From positions 248,001 to 312,000 of the forward strand of contig NZ_JAOCAH010000001.1 in assembly GCF_029839275.1 (NCBI RefSeq): 64,000 nucleotides of DNA. Reading direction: 5' to 3'. Of the stretch, positions 46,004-55,454 are shown piece after piece. How positions within the stretch are numbered: position 1 is the first letter of the stretch; each line of letters begins with the position of its first letter. The notes below the pieces were generated by a model. That model was not told the origin of the DNA. It searched no databases and was given only the letters and a program-made list of their open reading frames with translations. Source of the stretch: Pseudomonas sp. GD03944. Lineage in GTDB: Bacteria; Pseudomonadota; Gammaproteobacteria; Pseudomonadales; Pseudomonadaceae. Made by a program: the position numbers and the translations under genes.

Positions 46004-46345
46004 TCAGGCCGGATTGATCTCGTTTTCCGGGTACCAGACGTCGATCAGCGGGCTGACACTGAAGTCGACCAGCTCGCTGCGGCCTTTCAGCCAGGCTTCG
46101 ACCTGAGCCCGCTGCTCTTCGCTGACCGAGCCACGCTTGGCCAGGCACACCAGACCGTAGTCGTCGCCGCCCACATAGCCCAGGCCATTGGCGGTCATCG
46201 CGTCACTCAGGAACTGATCCAGAAACGCATCGACAGCCTCGTCGCTCAGGTCTTCCTTGAAGTTCAGGTTCAGTTCGAAACCCAGCTCCTGGAATTCATC
46301 CACGCAGAGTTTCTTACGCAGACGACGGGAACGGTTAGTAGCCAT
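46004..46345 (-). CDS. yggL: YggL family 50S ribosome-binding protein
   Basis: The 113-residue protein begins with a basic stretch (ATNRSRRLRKKLCVDEFQELGF) and continues with the DUF469 pattern SDEAVDAFLDQFLSDAMTAN and GYVGGDDYGL, as in YggL. YggL proteins associate with the large ribosomal subunit; the role is unclear. It is alone between convergent and divergent neighbours. Confidence 0.93.
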   Translation of the reverse strand: MATNRSRRLRKKLCVDEFQELGFELNLNFKEDLSDEAVDAFLDQFLSDAMTANGLGYVGGDDYGLVCLAKRGSVSEEQRAQVEAWLKGRSELVDFSVSPLIDVWYPENEINPA

Positions 46346-46603
46346 GGAGCAATCCTCAAGAGTGATATAACGCGCGGCACTCTAGCAGTTTAGCGGCCGA
46401 CGTGCCCGACTCTCTGCCCGATACCGGGTGGATGAAGCTGAATCCACGCTGAATTTCGGCTGTTTCACGGTGTGACGCAGCGCACGCGCGCCACCCGAAC
46501 GGCGAGGCTTGGGGCATAATGCGCCTCACTTTCCAGAACCGCCGAGGAATCGTCTTCTTATGCCTCGCTTCATCGTTACCCCTCGCCACGAGGGTGTTCG
46601 CCC

Positions 46604-48043
46604 ATGATCAAGACCCTCCGCCGCCTGGCCATCGCCAGCCTGTTGCTGCCCCTGGCCCTCCCCCTGCACGCCGCCGTCAACGCCACCCTGCCCAGCAAGG
46701 TGCAGCAGGCCCTGAAAGCCAACAAGATCGGCACCCAGTCGCTGTCGCTGGTCACCATCCCGCTGACCGGCCCCGGCGCCAGCACCTATTTCAACGCCGA
46801 TGTCTCGGTCAACCCGGCCTCGACCATGAAGCTGGTCACCACCTACGCCGCCCTGGAGCTCTTGGGCCCGACCTACCAGTGGAAAACCGAGTTCTACACC
46901 GACGGCCAACTGAAGGACGGCGTGCTCAACGGCAGCCTGTACCTCAAGGGCGGCGGCGACCCCAAGCTGAACATGGAAAAGCTCTGGCTGCTGATGCGCG
47001 ACCTGCGCGCCAACGGCGTGCGCCAGGTCACCGGCGACCTGGTGCTGGACCGCGGCCACTTCATCCAGCCCGACCTGCCGGTGTTCAACGATGACGGCGG
47101 CGACGCCAACAAACCCTTCCTGGTGACCCCGGATTCGCTGCTGGTCAACCTCAAGGCCCTGCGCTTCATCGCCCGCAACGAAGACGGCAAGGTGCACATC
47201 GCCGTGGAGCCGCCGATCGCCGAGATCCGCATCGACAACCGGGTCAAGGCACTTCCCGCCGCCAAATGCCCGGGCTGGCCAGATGTGCGCTACAACCCGG
47301 TGACCCAGTTCGACGGCACCACCGTGATCGTCACCGGCCAGCTCGCGGCCGGCTGCAGCGCGCAGACCTACCTGTCGCTGCTCGATCACCCGAGCTACGC
47401 CGCCGGCGCCGTGCGCGCGATCTGGCAGGAACTGGGCGGCAGCATCATCGGCAAGACCCGCCTGGCCGATGTGCCGAAAGACGCCCGCCTGCTGGCCCGT
47501 GCCTTCTCGCCGGACCTGGTGGAAGTCATCCGCGACATCAACAAGTACAGCAACAACACCATGGCCCGGCAGCTGTTCCTGAGCATCGGTGCCAATGCGC
47601 GCAACGAGGCCGACGGCGACGACGCCAAGGCCGCGCAGCGGGTCATCCGCGCCTGGCTGGCGCGCAAGGGCATCACCGCGCCGCAGTTGGTGATGGAGAA
47701 CGGTTCGGGGTTGTCACGCGACGAGCGCATCAGCGCCCGGGAGATGGCCAAGCTGCTGCAGGCGGCCTGGAAGAGCCCCTACGCCGCCGAGTTCATCAGC
47801 TCCATGCCGCTGGTGGCGATGGACGGCACCATGCGCAAGCGCCTGCGCAACACCGCCCTGGTGGGCGAGGCCCACATCAAGACCGGCACCCTGAACAACG
47901 TGCGCGCCATCGCCGGCTACAGCCGCGACAGCAACGGCAACAGCTGGGCCGTGGTGGCGATCCTCAATGACCCGCGCCCCTGGGGGGCCTCGTCGATTCT
48001 CGACCAGGTGCTGATCGACCTGTACCGCCAGCCCAAACGCTGA
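46604..48043 (+). CDS. dacB: D-alanyl-D-alanine carboxypeptidase/endopeptidase PBP4
   Basis: PBP4 trims peptidoglycan peptides in the periplasm, and its loss induces AmpC beta-lactamase in pseudomonads. The 479-residue protein has a signal peptide (LLLPLALPLHA), the active-site STMK (in NPASTMKLV), the SNN motif in YSNNTMARQ and the KTG motif in IKTGTLNN. Family length and order are normal, so it is expected to be active. The ATG at 46604 was chosen; GAGGG lies about ten bases upstream. Confidence 0.96.
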   Translation: MIKTLRRLAIASLLLPLALPLHAAVNATLPSKVQQALKANKIGTQSLSLVTIPLTGPGASTYFNADVSVNPASTMKLVTTYAALELLGPTYQWKTEFYTDGQLKDGVLNGSLYLKGGGDPKLNMEKLWLLMRDLRANGVRQVTGDLVLDRGHFIQPDLPVFNDDGGDANKPFLVTPDSLLVNLKALRFIARNEDGKVHIAVEPPIAEIRIDNRVKALPAAKCPGWPDVRYNPVTQFDGTTVIVTGQLAAGCSAQTYLSLLDHPSYAAGAVRAIWQELGGSIIGKTRLADVPKDARLLARAFSPDLVEVIRDINKYSNNTMARQLFLSIGANARNEADGDDAKAAQRVIRAWLARKGITAPQLVMENGSGLSRDERISAREMAKLLQAAWKSPYAAEFISSMPLVAMDGTMRKRLRNTALVGEAHIKTGTLNNVRAIAGYSRDSNGNSWAVVAILNDPRPWGASSILDQVLIDLYRQPKR

Positions 48044-48048
48044 GCATC

Positions 48049-48073
48049 CCGGCCCGCGCCGTGCGCGGGCCGG
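48049..48073. terminator. hairpin between dacB and the GGDEF gene
   Basis: CCGGCCCGCGC and GCGCGGGCCGG form a perfect 11-base stem with a CGT loop between two convergent genes, ending right at the stop codon of the GGDEF gene. It has no T-run. Confidence 0.5.
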
Positions 48074-50872
48074 TCAGGCCGGTTCGCCGCGCACCTGATC
48101 GCGCCCGGCCTGTTTGGCCCGATAGACCCCCGCATCGGCGCGGCGCAACAGGTCGTCGCTGCTTTCACCGGCACGCCAGGCGGCCACGCCGAAACTTGCC
48201 GTGACCCGCCCCACGCCCTCGACCGGCTCTTCGCGCAACGCCTGGCGCAGCACCTCGGCCAATGCCTCGGCCTGCTCGGTGCTGGTGTCCGGGCAGAGCA
48301 CGATGAACTCCTCGCCTCCCAGCCGGCAGAACAGGTCGGCACGGCGCAGGCGCTGGCCGATACGCTGGCAGACATTCTTCAGCACCCGGTCGCCCGCCTC
48401 GTGGCCGAAGCGGTCGTTGATCGACTTGAAGTGATCGATGTCGAGCATGATCACCGCCAGGCTTCCGTCCGTACGCCGCACCCGGGCCAGTTCGACCTCC
48501 AGGCGATCCTGGAAGAAACGCCGGTTGTAGATGCCCGTCAGCACGTCGGTGACCGACAGTTCGCGCAGCTCCTGCTCGACCAGCTTGGGGCCGGTGACGT
48601 CCGTCAGGTAGCCGTGCCACAGCACCGCGCCATCGGCCTGCCGCTCCGGCACCGCCTCCCCGCGCACCCAGCGCAACCCGCGTTGCGGCAGCAGCACCCG
48701 ATACTCATCGCGCCAGACGCTGACACGCTCGGCGGACTGGCGGATCGACAGGACGACCCGCTCCACGTCCTCTGGGTGGATACGTTCGAGCACCGGGGCA
48801 CCGTCGACCCGCAGCAGCGTCGGGTCCAGCTCGTAGATGTCGCGGATGCCGGCACTGACATAGGGGAACGACGCATGGCCGTCCGCACTCACCTGGTACT
48901 GGTAGATCGCGCCGGGCACCTGGGCGGAGAGTTTCTCCAGCAGCCGATCCCGGGCCGCCAGCACCTCCAGGATGCGGGTGCGCTCGGTGATATCACTGGC
49001 GATGCCGAGGAAGCCGATCAACTGGCCCTGCTCGTCGCGCACCCCGGTGCAGATCAGGTTGACGGTCAGCTCGCTGCCGTCGCGGCGCACGTAGGTCCAC
49101 TCGCGCTCCTCGTGGCGATGTTCCTCCGCCGCGGCGGCCACCAGGGCCTCGAAGCCGATCACCGGCCGGCCGTAGCGCCGGGTCAGCTCGATCTGCCGCG
49201 CCTCGACCTCATCGCGCCGGTGCAGGCATTCGGGGGTGCGCCGGCCGATCATTTCCTGCGCCGTGTAACCGAGCATGCGTTCGGCCCCGACGTTGAAGGT
49301 GAGAATCAGCCCGTCCACGTCCGTGGCGATGATCGACACCTGGGTCGCGGCATCCAGCAGGCCGTGCAGCTGGCCATGGGCGCGGGCCAGCTCCAGCTCC
49401 GCGGCCTTGCGCCAGGTGATGTCGGAATAGGTGCCGATGACCCGCGACGGCTGCCCGTCCGCCAGGCGCTCCACCACCTTGCCCCGGGCCAGCACCCAGC
49501 ACCATGAACCGTCCTGGCGACGCATGCGGTGCTCGCAGCGGTAGAACTCGGTCACGCCGAGCACGTGCTGCTGCAAGGCCTCCAGGCTGCCGCTCCGGTC
49601 CATGGGGTGGATGCGCTCCTCCCATTCGCCGATGCCATCGCCGACCTCCGCGTCGGCATAGCCGAGCATGCGTTTCCAGGTCGAGGAGAAATACACCGTG
49701 TCGGTCTGCATGTCCCAGTCCCAGACGCCATCGCCGGAGCTGTCCAGGGCGAAGCTCCAGCGCTGCTCGGCGGCGGCCAGTTGCTGCTCCCGCGCCCGCA
49801 GTTCGGCGGTGCGCGTATCGACCAGGGCCTGGGCCCGCTGGCGCTGGCCGGCCAGGCTGAACAGCAGCGCCGAGAGCATCAGGCTGAGCAGGACGCCGGC
49901 GGTGACGATCACCGCCACGCCCGACATCCGATTGGCCGCGACGAAGGCGTCGCTGGGGTGGACGGTCAGGCGGTAGCTGCGATCGGCCAGGTGCAGGGTG
50001 CGGGTCACCGCGAGCGGCGCGTGGGGCTGCATCTCGACCGTCCGGTAGAACACCGGCGAATCGTCCGTGGCGGACTCGTCGAGCACCTCCAGCTCCAGGC
50101 CATCGCTGTGCTGCCCGCCTTCGAGCATCTGGCGCACGCTGACCACTGTCATCACGAAGCCGCGCAAGGTGCTGCTGCGCAGCGCCGGCTCTTCCGGCAC
50201 CTGCGCACTCGCATACACCGGCGCCACCAGCAGCACGCCCCGGCGGTTGCCATCGTCCGGGCCGATCAGTTGCAGGATGTCGGTGGCCGCCATGAAGCCG
50301 TTCGCCCGGGCCCGCTGCAGCGCCTGGACACGCCCGGCGTGGGACGCCAGGTCGAAGCCCAGGGCAAACGCGCGGCCACTCCGGCTCACGTTGTAGAGCA
50401 CGGGGAAATACTCGGCACGCTGCACCGCCTCGACCAGCGCGCCGTTTTCACCGCGCTCGCGAATGGCGAAATCGCCCAGGTTCTCGCCCTGGACCCGCTG
50501 TTCGAAGGCATCACGCTGCGCCGCCGGCACCCGGGGTACCCAGGAAACCGCCAGGGCCTGTTGCAGCAGCGCCTCGCCATAGCGCTGGAAATCGAGGCGC
50601 GTGACCTCATCGGAACTGACGAAGAAGCGCCGCACGCCGTCCAAGTCGCGCGCATGGCCGTCGAAACTGGTCTGGATGGACGAGGCGCGGATCTCGGCGG
50701 CGGCCTCGAAACGCTCCTGCAGGGCCTGCTCGTTCAGGCGCTGGGTGACCGACGCCACCAGGGCCGTGAGCAGCAAGCCCACCACGGCGCTACCCAGGGC
50801 CAGCAGCCAGGGCGTGGGCAACTCACTGAGGAATCCCGGCGCCGGGAAGCGCCGGTTAGAGACGGAAGGCAT
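48074..50872 (-). CDS. CHASE-PAS-GGDEF membrane diguanylate cyclase
   Basis: The 932-residue protein should make cyclic-di-GMP. It has a membrane helix at the N terminus (about 18-40), a periplasmic CHASE sensor domain (to about 300), a second helix (about 305-330), three PAS/PAC modules (from about 360 to 750), and a C-terminal GGDEF domain (about 770-932) with GGEEF in FCRLGGEEFIVL, an active-type motif. No RxxD inhibitory site was checked residue by residue. The ATG at 50872 was chosen; the open frame extends further with a GTG but lacks a better ribosome site. It is convergent to dacB. Confidence 0.92.
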   Translation of the reverse strand: MPSVSNRRFPAPGFLSELPTPWLLALGSAVVGLLLTALVASVTQRLNEQALQERFEAAAEIRASSIQTSFDGHARDLDGVRRFFVSSDEVTRLDFQRYGEALLQQALAVSWVPRVPAAQRDAFEQRVQGENLGDFAIRERGENGALVEAVQRAEYFPVLYNVSRSGRAFALGFDLASHAGRVQALQRARANGFMAATDILQLIGPDDGNRRGVLLVAPVYASAQVPEEPALRSSTLRGFVMTVVSVRQMLEGGQHSDGLELEVLDESATDDSPVFYRTVEMQPHAPLAVTRTLHLADRSYRLTVHPSDAFVAANRMSGVAVIVTAGVLLSLMLSALLFSLAGQRQRAQALVDTRTAELRAREQQLAAAEQRWSFALDSSGDGVWDWDMQTDTVYFSSTWKRMLGYADAEVGDGIGEWEERIHPMDRSGSLEALQQHVLGVTEFYRCEHRMRRQDGSWCWVLARGKVVERLADGQPSRVIGTYSDITWRKAAELELARAHGQLHGLLDAATQVSIIATDVDGLILTFNVGAERMLGYTAQEMIGRRTPECLHRRDEVEARQIELTRRYGRPVIGFEALVAAAAEEHRHEEREWTYVRRDGSELTVNLICTGVRDEQGQLIGFLGIASDITERTRILEVLAARDRLLEKLSAQVPGAIYQYQVSADGHASFPYVSAGIRDIYELDPTLLRVDGAPVLERIHPEDVERVVLSIRQSAERVSVWRDEYRVLLPQRGLRWVRGEAVPERQADGAVLWHGYLTDVTGPKLVEQELRELSVTDVLTGIYNRRFFQDRLEVELARVRRTDGSLAVIMLDIDHFKSINDRFGHEAGDRVLKNVCQRIGQRLRRADLFCRLGGEEFIVLCPDTSTEQAEALAEVLRQALREEPVEGVGRVTASFGVAAWRAGESSDDLLRRADAGVYRAKQAGRDQVRGEPA

Positions 50873-50964
50873 AGTGACAGCTCGACAATATGCCAACCCT
50901 GGCACTTGCACATGACACCAGAGTTATAGCCTGCCTGAAGCACCCTGCCTAGCGCAGCGCCCGG

Positions 50965-53211
50965 TCAGCGTGCGCAAAAGCGCCAGGCGCGGTGGATCTT
51001 CGGGTTGCGGGCGAAGTCCGGGTCGAGGGTCGTGGCGCTGATGTCTTCCACCGCGTAGCGCGTGCTCAGGCCCTCGTCGAGCAGGAACTTGCGGAAGTTG
51101 TTGGAGAAATACAGCACGCCCCCCGGCGCCAGGCGCGCCATGGCCAGGTCGAGCAATTGCACGTGGTCGCGCTGCACGTCGAACACGCCCTCCATGCGCT
51201 TGGAGTTGGAGAAGGTCGGCGGGTCGATGAAGATCAGGTCGTACTCGCCCCGGTCCTCGGCCAGCCAGGCCATCACGTCGCCCTGCTCCAGGCGGTTCTT
51301 GTCGGAGAAGCCGTTGAGCGACAGGTTGCGCCGCGCCCAGTCCAGGTAGGTCTTCGACAGGTCGACGCTGGTGGTGCTGCGCGCCCCGCCCTTGGCCGCG
51401 TGCACGGTGGCCGTGGCGGTGTAGCAGAACAGGTTGAGGAAACGCTTACCGGCGGCTTCCTTCTGGATGCGCAGGCGCAGCGGGCGGTGATCGAGGAACA
51501 GCCCGGTATCCAGGTAATCGGTGAGGTTGACCAGCAGCTTGGCGCCGCCCTCGCTCACTTCCATGAACTGGCCCTGGGTGTTCTGGCGCTGGTACTGCTT
51601 GGTGCCGGCCTGGCGCTCACGGCGCTTGATGATCACCTTGCTCTTGTCCACGTTCAGCGCCTGGGGAATCGCCGCCAGGGCGTCGAACAGGCGCGCCTGG
51701 GCCTTCTCCGGATCGATGGATTTCGGCGCGGCGTATTCCTGCACGTGCACCCAGTCCTGGTACAGGTCGACAGCCAGGGCGTACTCGGGCATGTCGGCAT
51801 CGTACAGGCGATAGCACTCGACGCCGTCGCGGCGCGCCCACTTGCCCAGTTGCTTGAGGTTCTTCTGCAGGCGGTTGGCGAACATCTGCCCGCCTTCGCT
51901 CAGGCGCACCTGCTCGACGGGTGCGGGTGCCGGCTTGATCGGGTTGCCATTCCTGTTCAGTGCCGGCGCTTCGGCCTGCAAGGCATTCTGCTCGCGCTCA
52001 CGTTCACGCTGCTCGGGGGTGCGGCGCTCGCCGGTGACGAACTGCTCGGGCTGCACCTTGATCAGCAGCAGCTTGCACGGCAGCGCGCCGTTCCAGAACG
52101 CGTACTGCTTGTGGCTGCGGATGCCCATGCGCTTGCCCAGGTCCGGGGCGCCGGTGAACACCCCGGCCTCCCAGCCCATGCAGGCCTGGCGCAGACGCTC
52201 GCCGAGGTTCTGGTAGAGGTACAGCAGGCTCGCCTCGTCGCCCAGGCGCTCGCCATAGGGTGGGTTGCAGATGACCAGGCCTTTCTGGTTCTGGTCCGGG
52301 CGCGGCTCGAAGGTCGCCACTTCGCCCTGGTAGACCTTGATCCAGTCGCTCAGCCCGGCCCGTTCGATGTTGTTGCGTGCCGGCTGGATCAGACGCGGGT
52401 CGGCTTCGTAGCCGCGAATCCACAGCGGCGGCTTGGCGAGCCCTGCAGCCGCGCGCGCTTCGGCCTCGGCATGCAACTTCTTCCATAGCGCCGGGACGTG
52501 CCCCATCCACTGGCTGAAGCCCCACTGCTCGCGGCTCAGGTTAGGCGCGATATCGGCGGCGATCATCGCCGCTTCGACGAGGAAGGTCCCCACACCGCAC
52601 ATCGGGTCGGCCAGGGCGCCGCCTTCGGCGGCAATCCGCGGCCAGCCGGCACGGATCAGCACGGCAGCGGCCAGGTTTTCCTTGAGCGGCGCGGCGCCCT
52701 GCTGCAGGCGATAGCCACGCTGGTGCAGGCTGTGGCCGGACAGGTCGAGGGACAGGATCGCCTCGCCGCGGTCCAGGCGCAGGTGCACCCGGATGTCCGG
52801 GTTGACCTTGTCGATCGACGGCCGCGTGCCGTCGGCCTGGCGCAGCTTGTCGACGATGGCGTCCTTGACCTTCAGGGCGCCGAAATGGGTGTTGTCGATG
52901 CCCGACCCGTTGCCACTGAACTCCACCGCCAGGCTGCCACTGGGCTCCAGGTGATCGAACCAGTCGACGTCCAGCACGCCCTGGTAGAGGCTCTCGGCGT
53001 CCTTCACCGGGAAGCGCTTGAGCACCAGCAGCACGCGGTTGGCCAGGCGCGACCACAGGCACAGCCGGTAGGCGGTTTCCAGTTCAGCGGTGCCGCGGAT
53101 GGCGGACGTGTGCTCGCGCGCCTCCTCGAGGCCCAACTGGCCGGCTTCTTCGAGCAGAAGACCTTCAAGGCCTTTGGGGCAGGTGAGGAAGAGTTCGTAA
53201 CGATCCGACAT
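50965..53211 (-). CDS. rlmL: bifunctional 23S rRNA methyltransferase RlmKL
   Basis: RlmKL methylates 23S rRNA at G2445 (N2, by the RlmL half) and G2069 (N7, by the RlmK half). The 748-residue protein has an N-terminal THUMP domain, a methyltransferase with NPPYGERL near residue 310, and a C-terminal methyltransferase domain with FIDPPTFSNSK near residue 670. The ATG at 53211 (MSDRYELFLTCPKGLE) is conserved in the family. It is divergent from rmf, as in other pseudomonads. Confidence 0.97.
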   Translation of the reverse strand: MSDRYELFLTCPKGLEGLLLEEAGQLGLEEAREHTSAIRGTAELETAYRLCLWSRLANRVLLVLKRFPVKDAESLYQGVLDVDWFDHLEPSGSLAVEFSGNGSGIDNTHFGALKVKDAIVDKLRQADGTRPSIDKVNPDIRVHLRLDRGEAILSLDLSGHSLHQRGYRLQQGAAPLKENLAAAVLIRAGWPRIAAEGGALADPMCGVGTFLVEAAMIAADIAPNLSREQWGFSQWMGHVPALWKKLHAEAEARAAAGLAKPPLWIRGYEADPRLIQPARNNIERAGLSDWIKVYQGEVATFEPRPDQNQKGLVICNPPYGERLGDEASLLYLYQNLGERLRQACMGWEAGVFTGAPDLGKRMGIRSHKQYAFWNGALPCKLLLIKVQPEQFVTGERRTPEQREREREQNALQAEAPALNRNGNPIKPAPAPVEQVRLSEGGQMFANRLQKNLKQLGKWARRDGVECYRLYDADMPEYALAVDLYQDWVHVQEYAAPKSIDPEKAQARLFDALAAIPQALNVDKSKVIIKRRERQAGTKQYQRQNTQGQFMEVSEGGAKLLVNLTDYLDTGLFLDHRPLRLRIQKEAAGKRFLNLFCYTATATVHAAKGGARSTTSVDLSKTYLDWARRNLSLNGFSDKNRLEQGDVMAWLAEDRGEYDLIFIDPPTFSNSKRMEGVFDVQRDHVQLLDLAMARLAPGGVLYFSNNFRKFLLDEGLSTRYAVEDISATTLDPDFARNPKIHRAWRFCAR

Positions 53212-53645
53212 GTGGGGGTATCCAATACCTGAAACAGTGATGAGCGGCCGCATTAGACCCGGCACGGCTCAAAATAAGTGACAAAAAGTCACAGCGCGAC
53301 CCTTCGTCGGAATAAATACGGCTCGCAATCGCAATCGATTCGCGACGGCACGGAGCCACTACATTCACCGCAAACGCCCGTGCGCCGTAGCCCGGGGATA
53401 ACGCGGTGGCCCCGGAGGCGGTTTGGCTTATGGCCTCACCCGCAAAAGCGTTACGTCCTTATGACAAAACGATCATTCACAGCCTTACGGGCATTCGATA
53501 GAAATCTACCCATGCCCCCATCGCAACGACGGGGGCCAAGGAGGCCCGCGACGCCGGCAGCGGACTCCGTAGGCAGAGCGAACTCTGCCTGACCTCGCCT
53601 TGAGGTCCACGGGACATAACAGTCAACAAGTGAGGGCAACACCCT
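53212..53645. other. intergenic region between rlmKL and rmf
   Basis: About 430 bases hold no convincing gene; the frame at 53278-53592 is rich in Arg and Pro and lacks a ribosome site. The right half is the structured rmf leader, given separately. The rlmKL promoter must lie in the left half. Confidence 0.5.
53500..53610 (+). ncRNA. rmf leader RNA structure
   Basis: Two adjacent perfect hairpins lie in the 5' leader of rmf: AGGCAGAG/CTCTGCCT (53571-53578 with 53583-53590, CGAA loop) and GACCTC/GAGGTC (53591-53596 with 53602-53607). Their place directly before rmf in a Pseudomonas matches the rmf RNA motif reported from comparative genomics, which is thought to control rmf expression. The exact 5' end is not known. 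Confidence 0.7.
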
Positions 53646-53861
53646 ATGAGAAGACTTAAGCGTGATCCGTTAGAAAGAGCTTTTTTGCGCGGCTATCAGT
53701 ACGGCATCAATGGTAAATCCCGCGAGCTTTGTCCCTTCACCCTTCCGTCTGTTCGCCAAGCCTGGTTGAACGGCTGGCGCGAGGGCCGTGGTGACAACTG
53801 GGACGGCCTGACCGGCACCGCCGGAATTCATCGCCTCAACGAACTTCACGCTGTCGGCTGA
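53646..53861 (+). CDS. rmf: ribosome modulation factor
   Basis: Rmf dimerises 70S ribosomes into inactive 100S particles in stationary phase. The 71-residue basic protein has the conserved MRRLKRDPLERAFLRGYQYG and GKSRELCPF, WLNGWREGRGDNWDG patterns. It follows a structured leader with two hairpins. Start and length match the family. Confidence 0.96.
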   Translation: MRRLKRDPLERAFLRGYQYGINGKSRELCPFTLPSVRQAWLNGWREGRGDNWDGLTGTAGIHRLNELHAVG

Positions 53862-53921
53862 CACAAGGAACCTACCGACTTCACAAGCACGCCCCAATTC
53901 GGGCGGCGGGCGCAAGCCCAG

Positions 53922-53949
53922 GGGCTCCCTCAGGGAGCCCTATTTATTT
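53922..53949 (+). terminator. terminator of rmf
   Basis: GGGCTCCC and GGGAGCCC form a perfect stem with a TCA loop followed by TATTTATTTC. Confidence 0.85.
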
Positions 53950-53968
53950 CCGGCCTGCGCAAGGCCAC

Positions 53969-54997
53969 TCAGGCCTTGCGAGGCAACCCGGCAATCGCAT
54001 CCACCGCTTCGCGAATCAGCGCCGGCCCCTTGTAGATGAAACCCGAATAGACCTGCACCAGGCTCGCACCCGCCTCGATCTTCTGCGCGGCATGCTGGCC
54101 TTCGGTAATCCCGCCCGCCGCGATGATCGGCAGACGCCCCGCCAGCTCCCCGGCCAATACCCGAACCGTGTGAGTGCTCTTGTCGCGCACCGGTGCACCG
54201 GACAGACCGCCGGCCTCGTCGGCGTGGGACAGCCCCTCGACGCCTTCGCGGCTCAGGGTGGTGTTGGTGGCGATCACCGCGTCCATGCCGGTTTCCACCA
54301 GCGCGCGGGCCACCTCGATGATCTCTTCGTCAGTCATGTCCGGGGCGATCTTGATCGCCAGCGGCACCCGCTTGCCGTGCTGCTGGGCCAGGTCTTCCTG
54401 GCGCTGGCGCAGCGCTTCGAGCAGTTGCTTGAGCGAGTCGCCGAACTGCAGGCTGCGCAGGCCCGGGGTGTTCGGCGAGCTGACGTTGACCGTCACGTAG
54501 CTGGCGTGGGTGTAGACCTTGTCCAGGCACAGCAGGTAGTCGTCCACGGCGCGCTCGACCGGGGTGTCGAAGTTCTTGCCGATGTTGATCCCCAGCACGC
54601 CCTTGTAACGGGCGGCCTGCACACGCGCCACCAGGTGATCGACGCCATGGTTGTTGAAGCCCATGCGGTTGATGATCGCCTCGGCCTCCGGCAGGCGGAA
54701 CAGGCGCGGCTTGGGGTTGCCCGGCTGCGGGCGCGCGGTGACGGTGCCGATCTCGACGAAACCGAAGCCCAGCTGGGCGAACCCGTCGATGGCGTCACCG
54801 TTCTTGTCCAGCCCCGCCGCCAGCCCCACCGGGTTGGCGAAGGTCAGGCCCATCACGTTCACCGGCAGCGCGGCCGGGGCCTTGGTCACCAGGCCGTTCA
54901 GGCCCAGCCGGCCACCCGCGCCGATCAGGTCGATGGACAGCTCGTGGGAGGTTTCCGGGGACAGCTTGAACAACAGCTCGCGGGCCAGTGTATACAT
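53969..54997 (-). CDS. pyrD: dihydroorotate dehydrogenase (quinone), class 2
   Basis: PyrD oxidises dihydroorotate to orotate in pyrimidine synthesis and passes electrons to membrane quinones. The 342-residue protein has the amphipathic N terminus ([20 protein letters not shown]), the FMN loop [10 protein letters not shown], the catalytic Ser in [14 protein letters not shown] and [14 protein letters not shown] [10 protein letters not shown]. The ATG at 54997 is the conserved start; the upstream extension is not family sequence. Confidence 0.96.
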   Translation of the reverse strand: MYTLARELLFKLSPETSHELSIDLIGAGGRLGLNGLVTKAPAALPVNVMGLTFANPVGLAAGLDKNGDAIDGFAQLGFGFVEIGTVTARPQPGNPKPRLFRLPEAEAIINRMGFNNHGVDHLVARVQAARYKGVLGINIGKNFDTPVERAVDDYLLCLDKVYTHASYVTVNVSSPNTPGLRSLQFGDSLKQLLEALRQRQEDLAQQHGKRVPLAIKIAPDMTDEEIIEVARALVETGMDAVIATNTTLSREGVEGLSHADEAGGLSGAPVRDKSTHTVRVLAGELAGRLPIIAAGGITEGQHAAQKIEAGASLVQVYSGFIYKGPALIREAVDAIAGLPRKA

Positions 54998-55082
54998 GGG
55001 CAGGCTTAGCTCGATCAGGACGGTGGGGACGAAAGCGGCGATTATACAGACCTGGCCGCCCAGCGGGCGATGCCTGCGCCCT

Positions 55083-55304
55083 TCAGGGCAAACGCTGCAG
55101 GCTGAGCAGTTCGCCGCTGGTGCTGAACTCCAAGACAAAGGCGCCGTAGACGCCTTCGTGGGCCAGGAACGGGCGCAAATGGTGGGCCGGCAGGTTCACC
55201 CGACGCCCATCGCGACTGCGCAACAGGATACGGTTGGCCTGCCCTTGGTAGACTGCGAGCAGCCGATCGGCTGAAATCGCGATATCCAGTACCAGACTGG
55301 GCAT
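55083..55304 (-). CDS. DUF2835 family protein
   Basis: The 73-residue protein begins [21 protein letters not shown] and ends [11 protein letters not shown]. This beta-rich pattern with [13 protein letters not shown] matches DUF2835, found in gammaproteobacteria near pyrD. The function is unknown. It lies 85 bases upstream of pyrD on the same strand, so both may be cotranscribed. Confidence 0.88.
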   Translation of the reverse strand: MPSLVLDIAISADRLLAVYQGQANRILLRSRDGRRVNLPAHHLRPFLAHEGVYGAFVLEFSTSGELLSLQRLP

Positions 55305-55454
55305 GGAGGCACCTTAAGCAATGAATGGGGCAAGTTTGCCACAGCCGGCGCCACAAGCCGGCAACAAACACCGTTACCTGGCCTGCAAAGCCTGTGCAGC
55401 ACCAGCCCACCTCTGCCACACTGGTACGGGTGACCCTGGAGTTAGTACCCGGCC

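Noticed and set aside
53278..53592. 104-residue open frame upstream of rmf
   Set aside because: Arg/Pro-rich, overlaps the rmf leader structure, no ribosome site.
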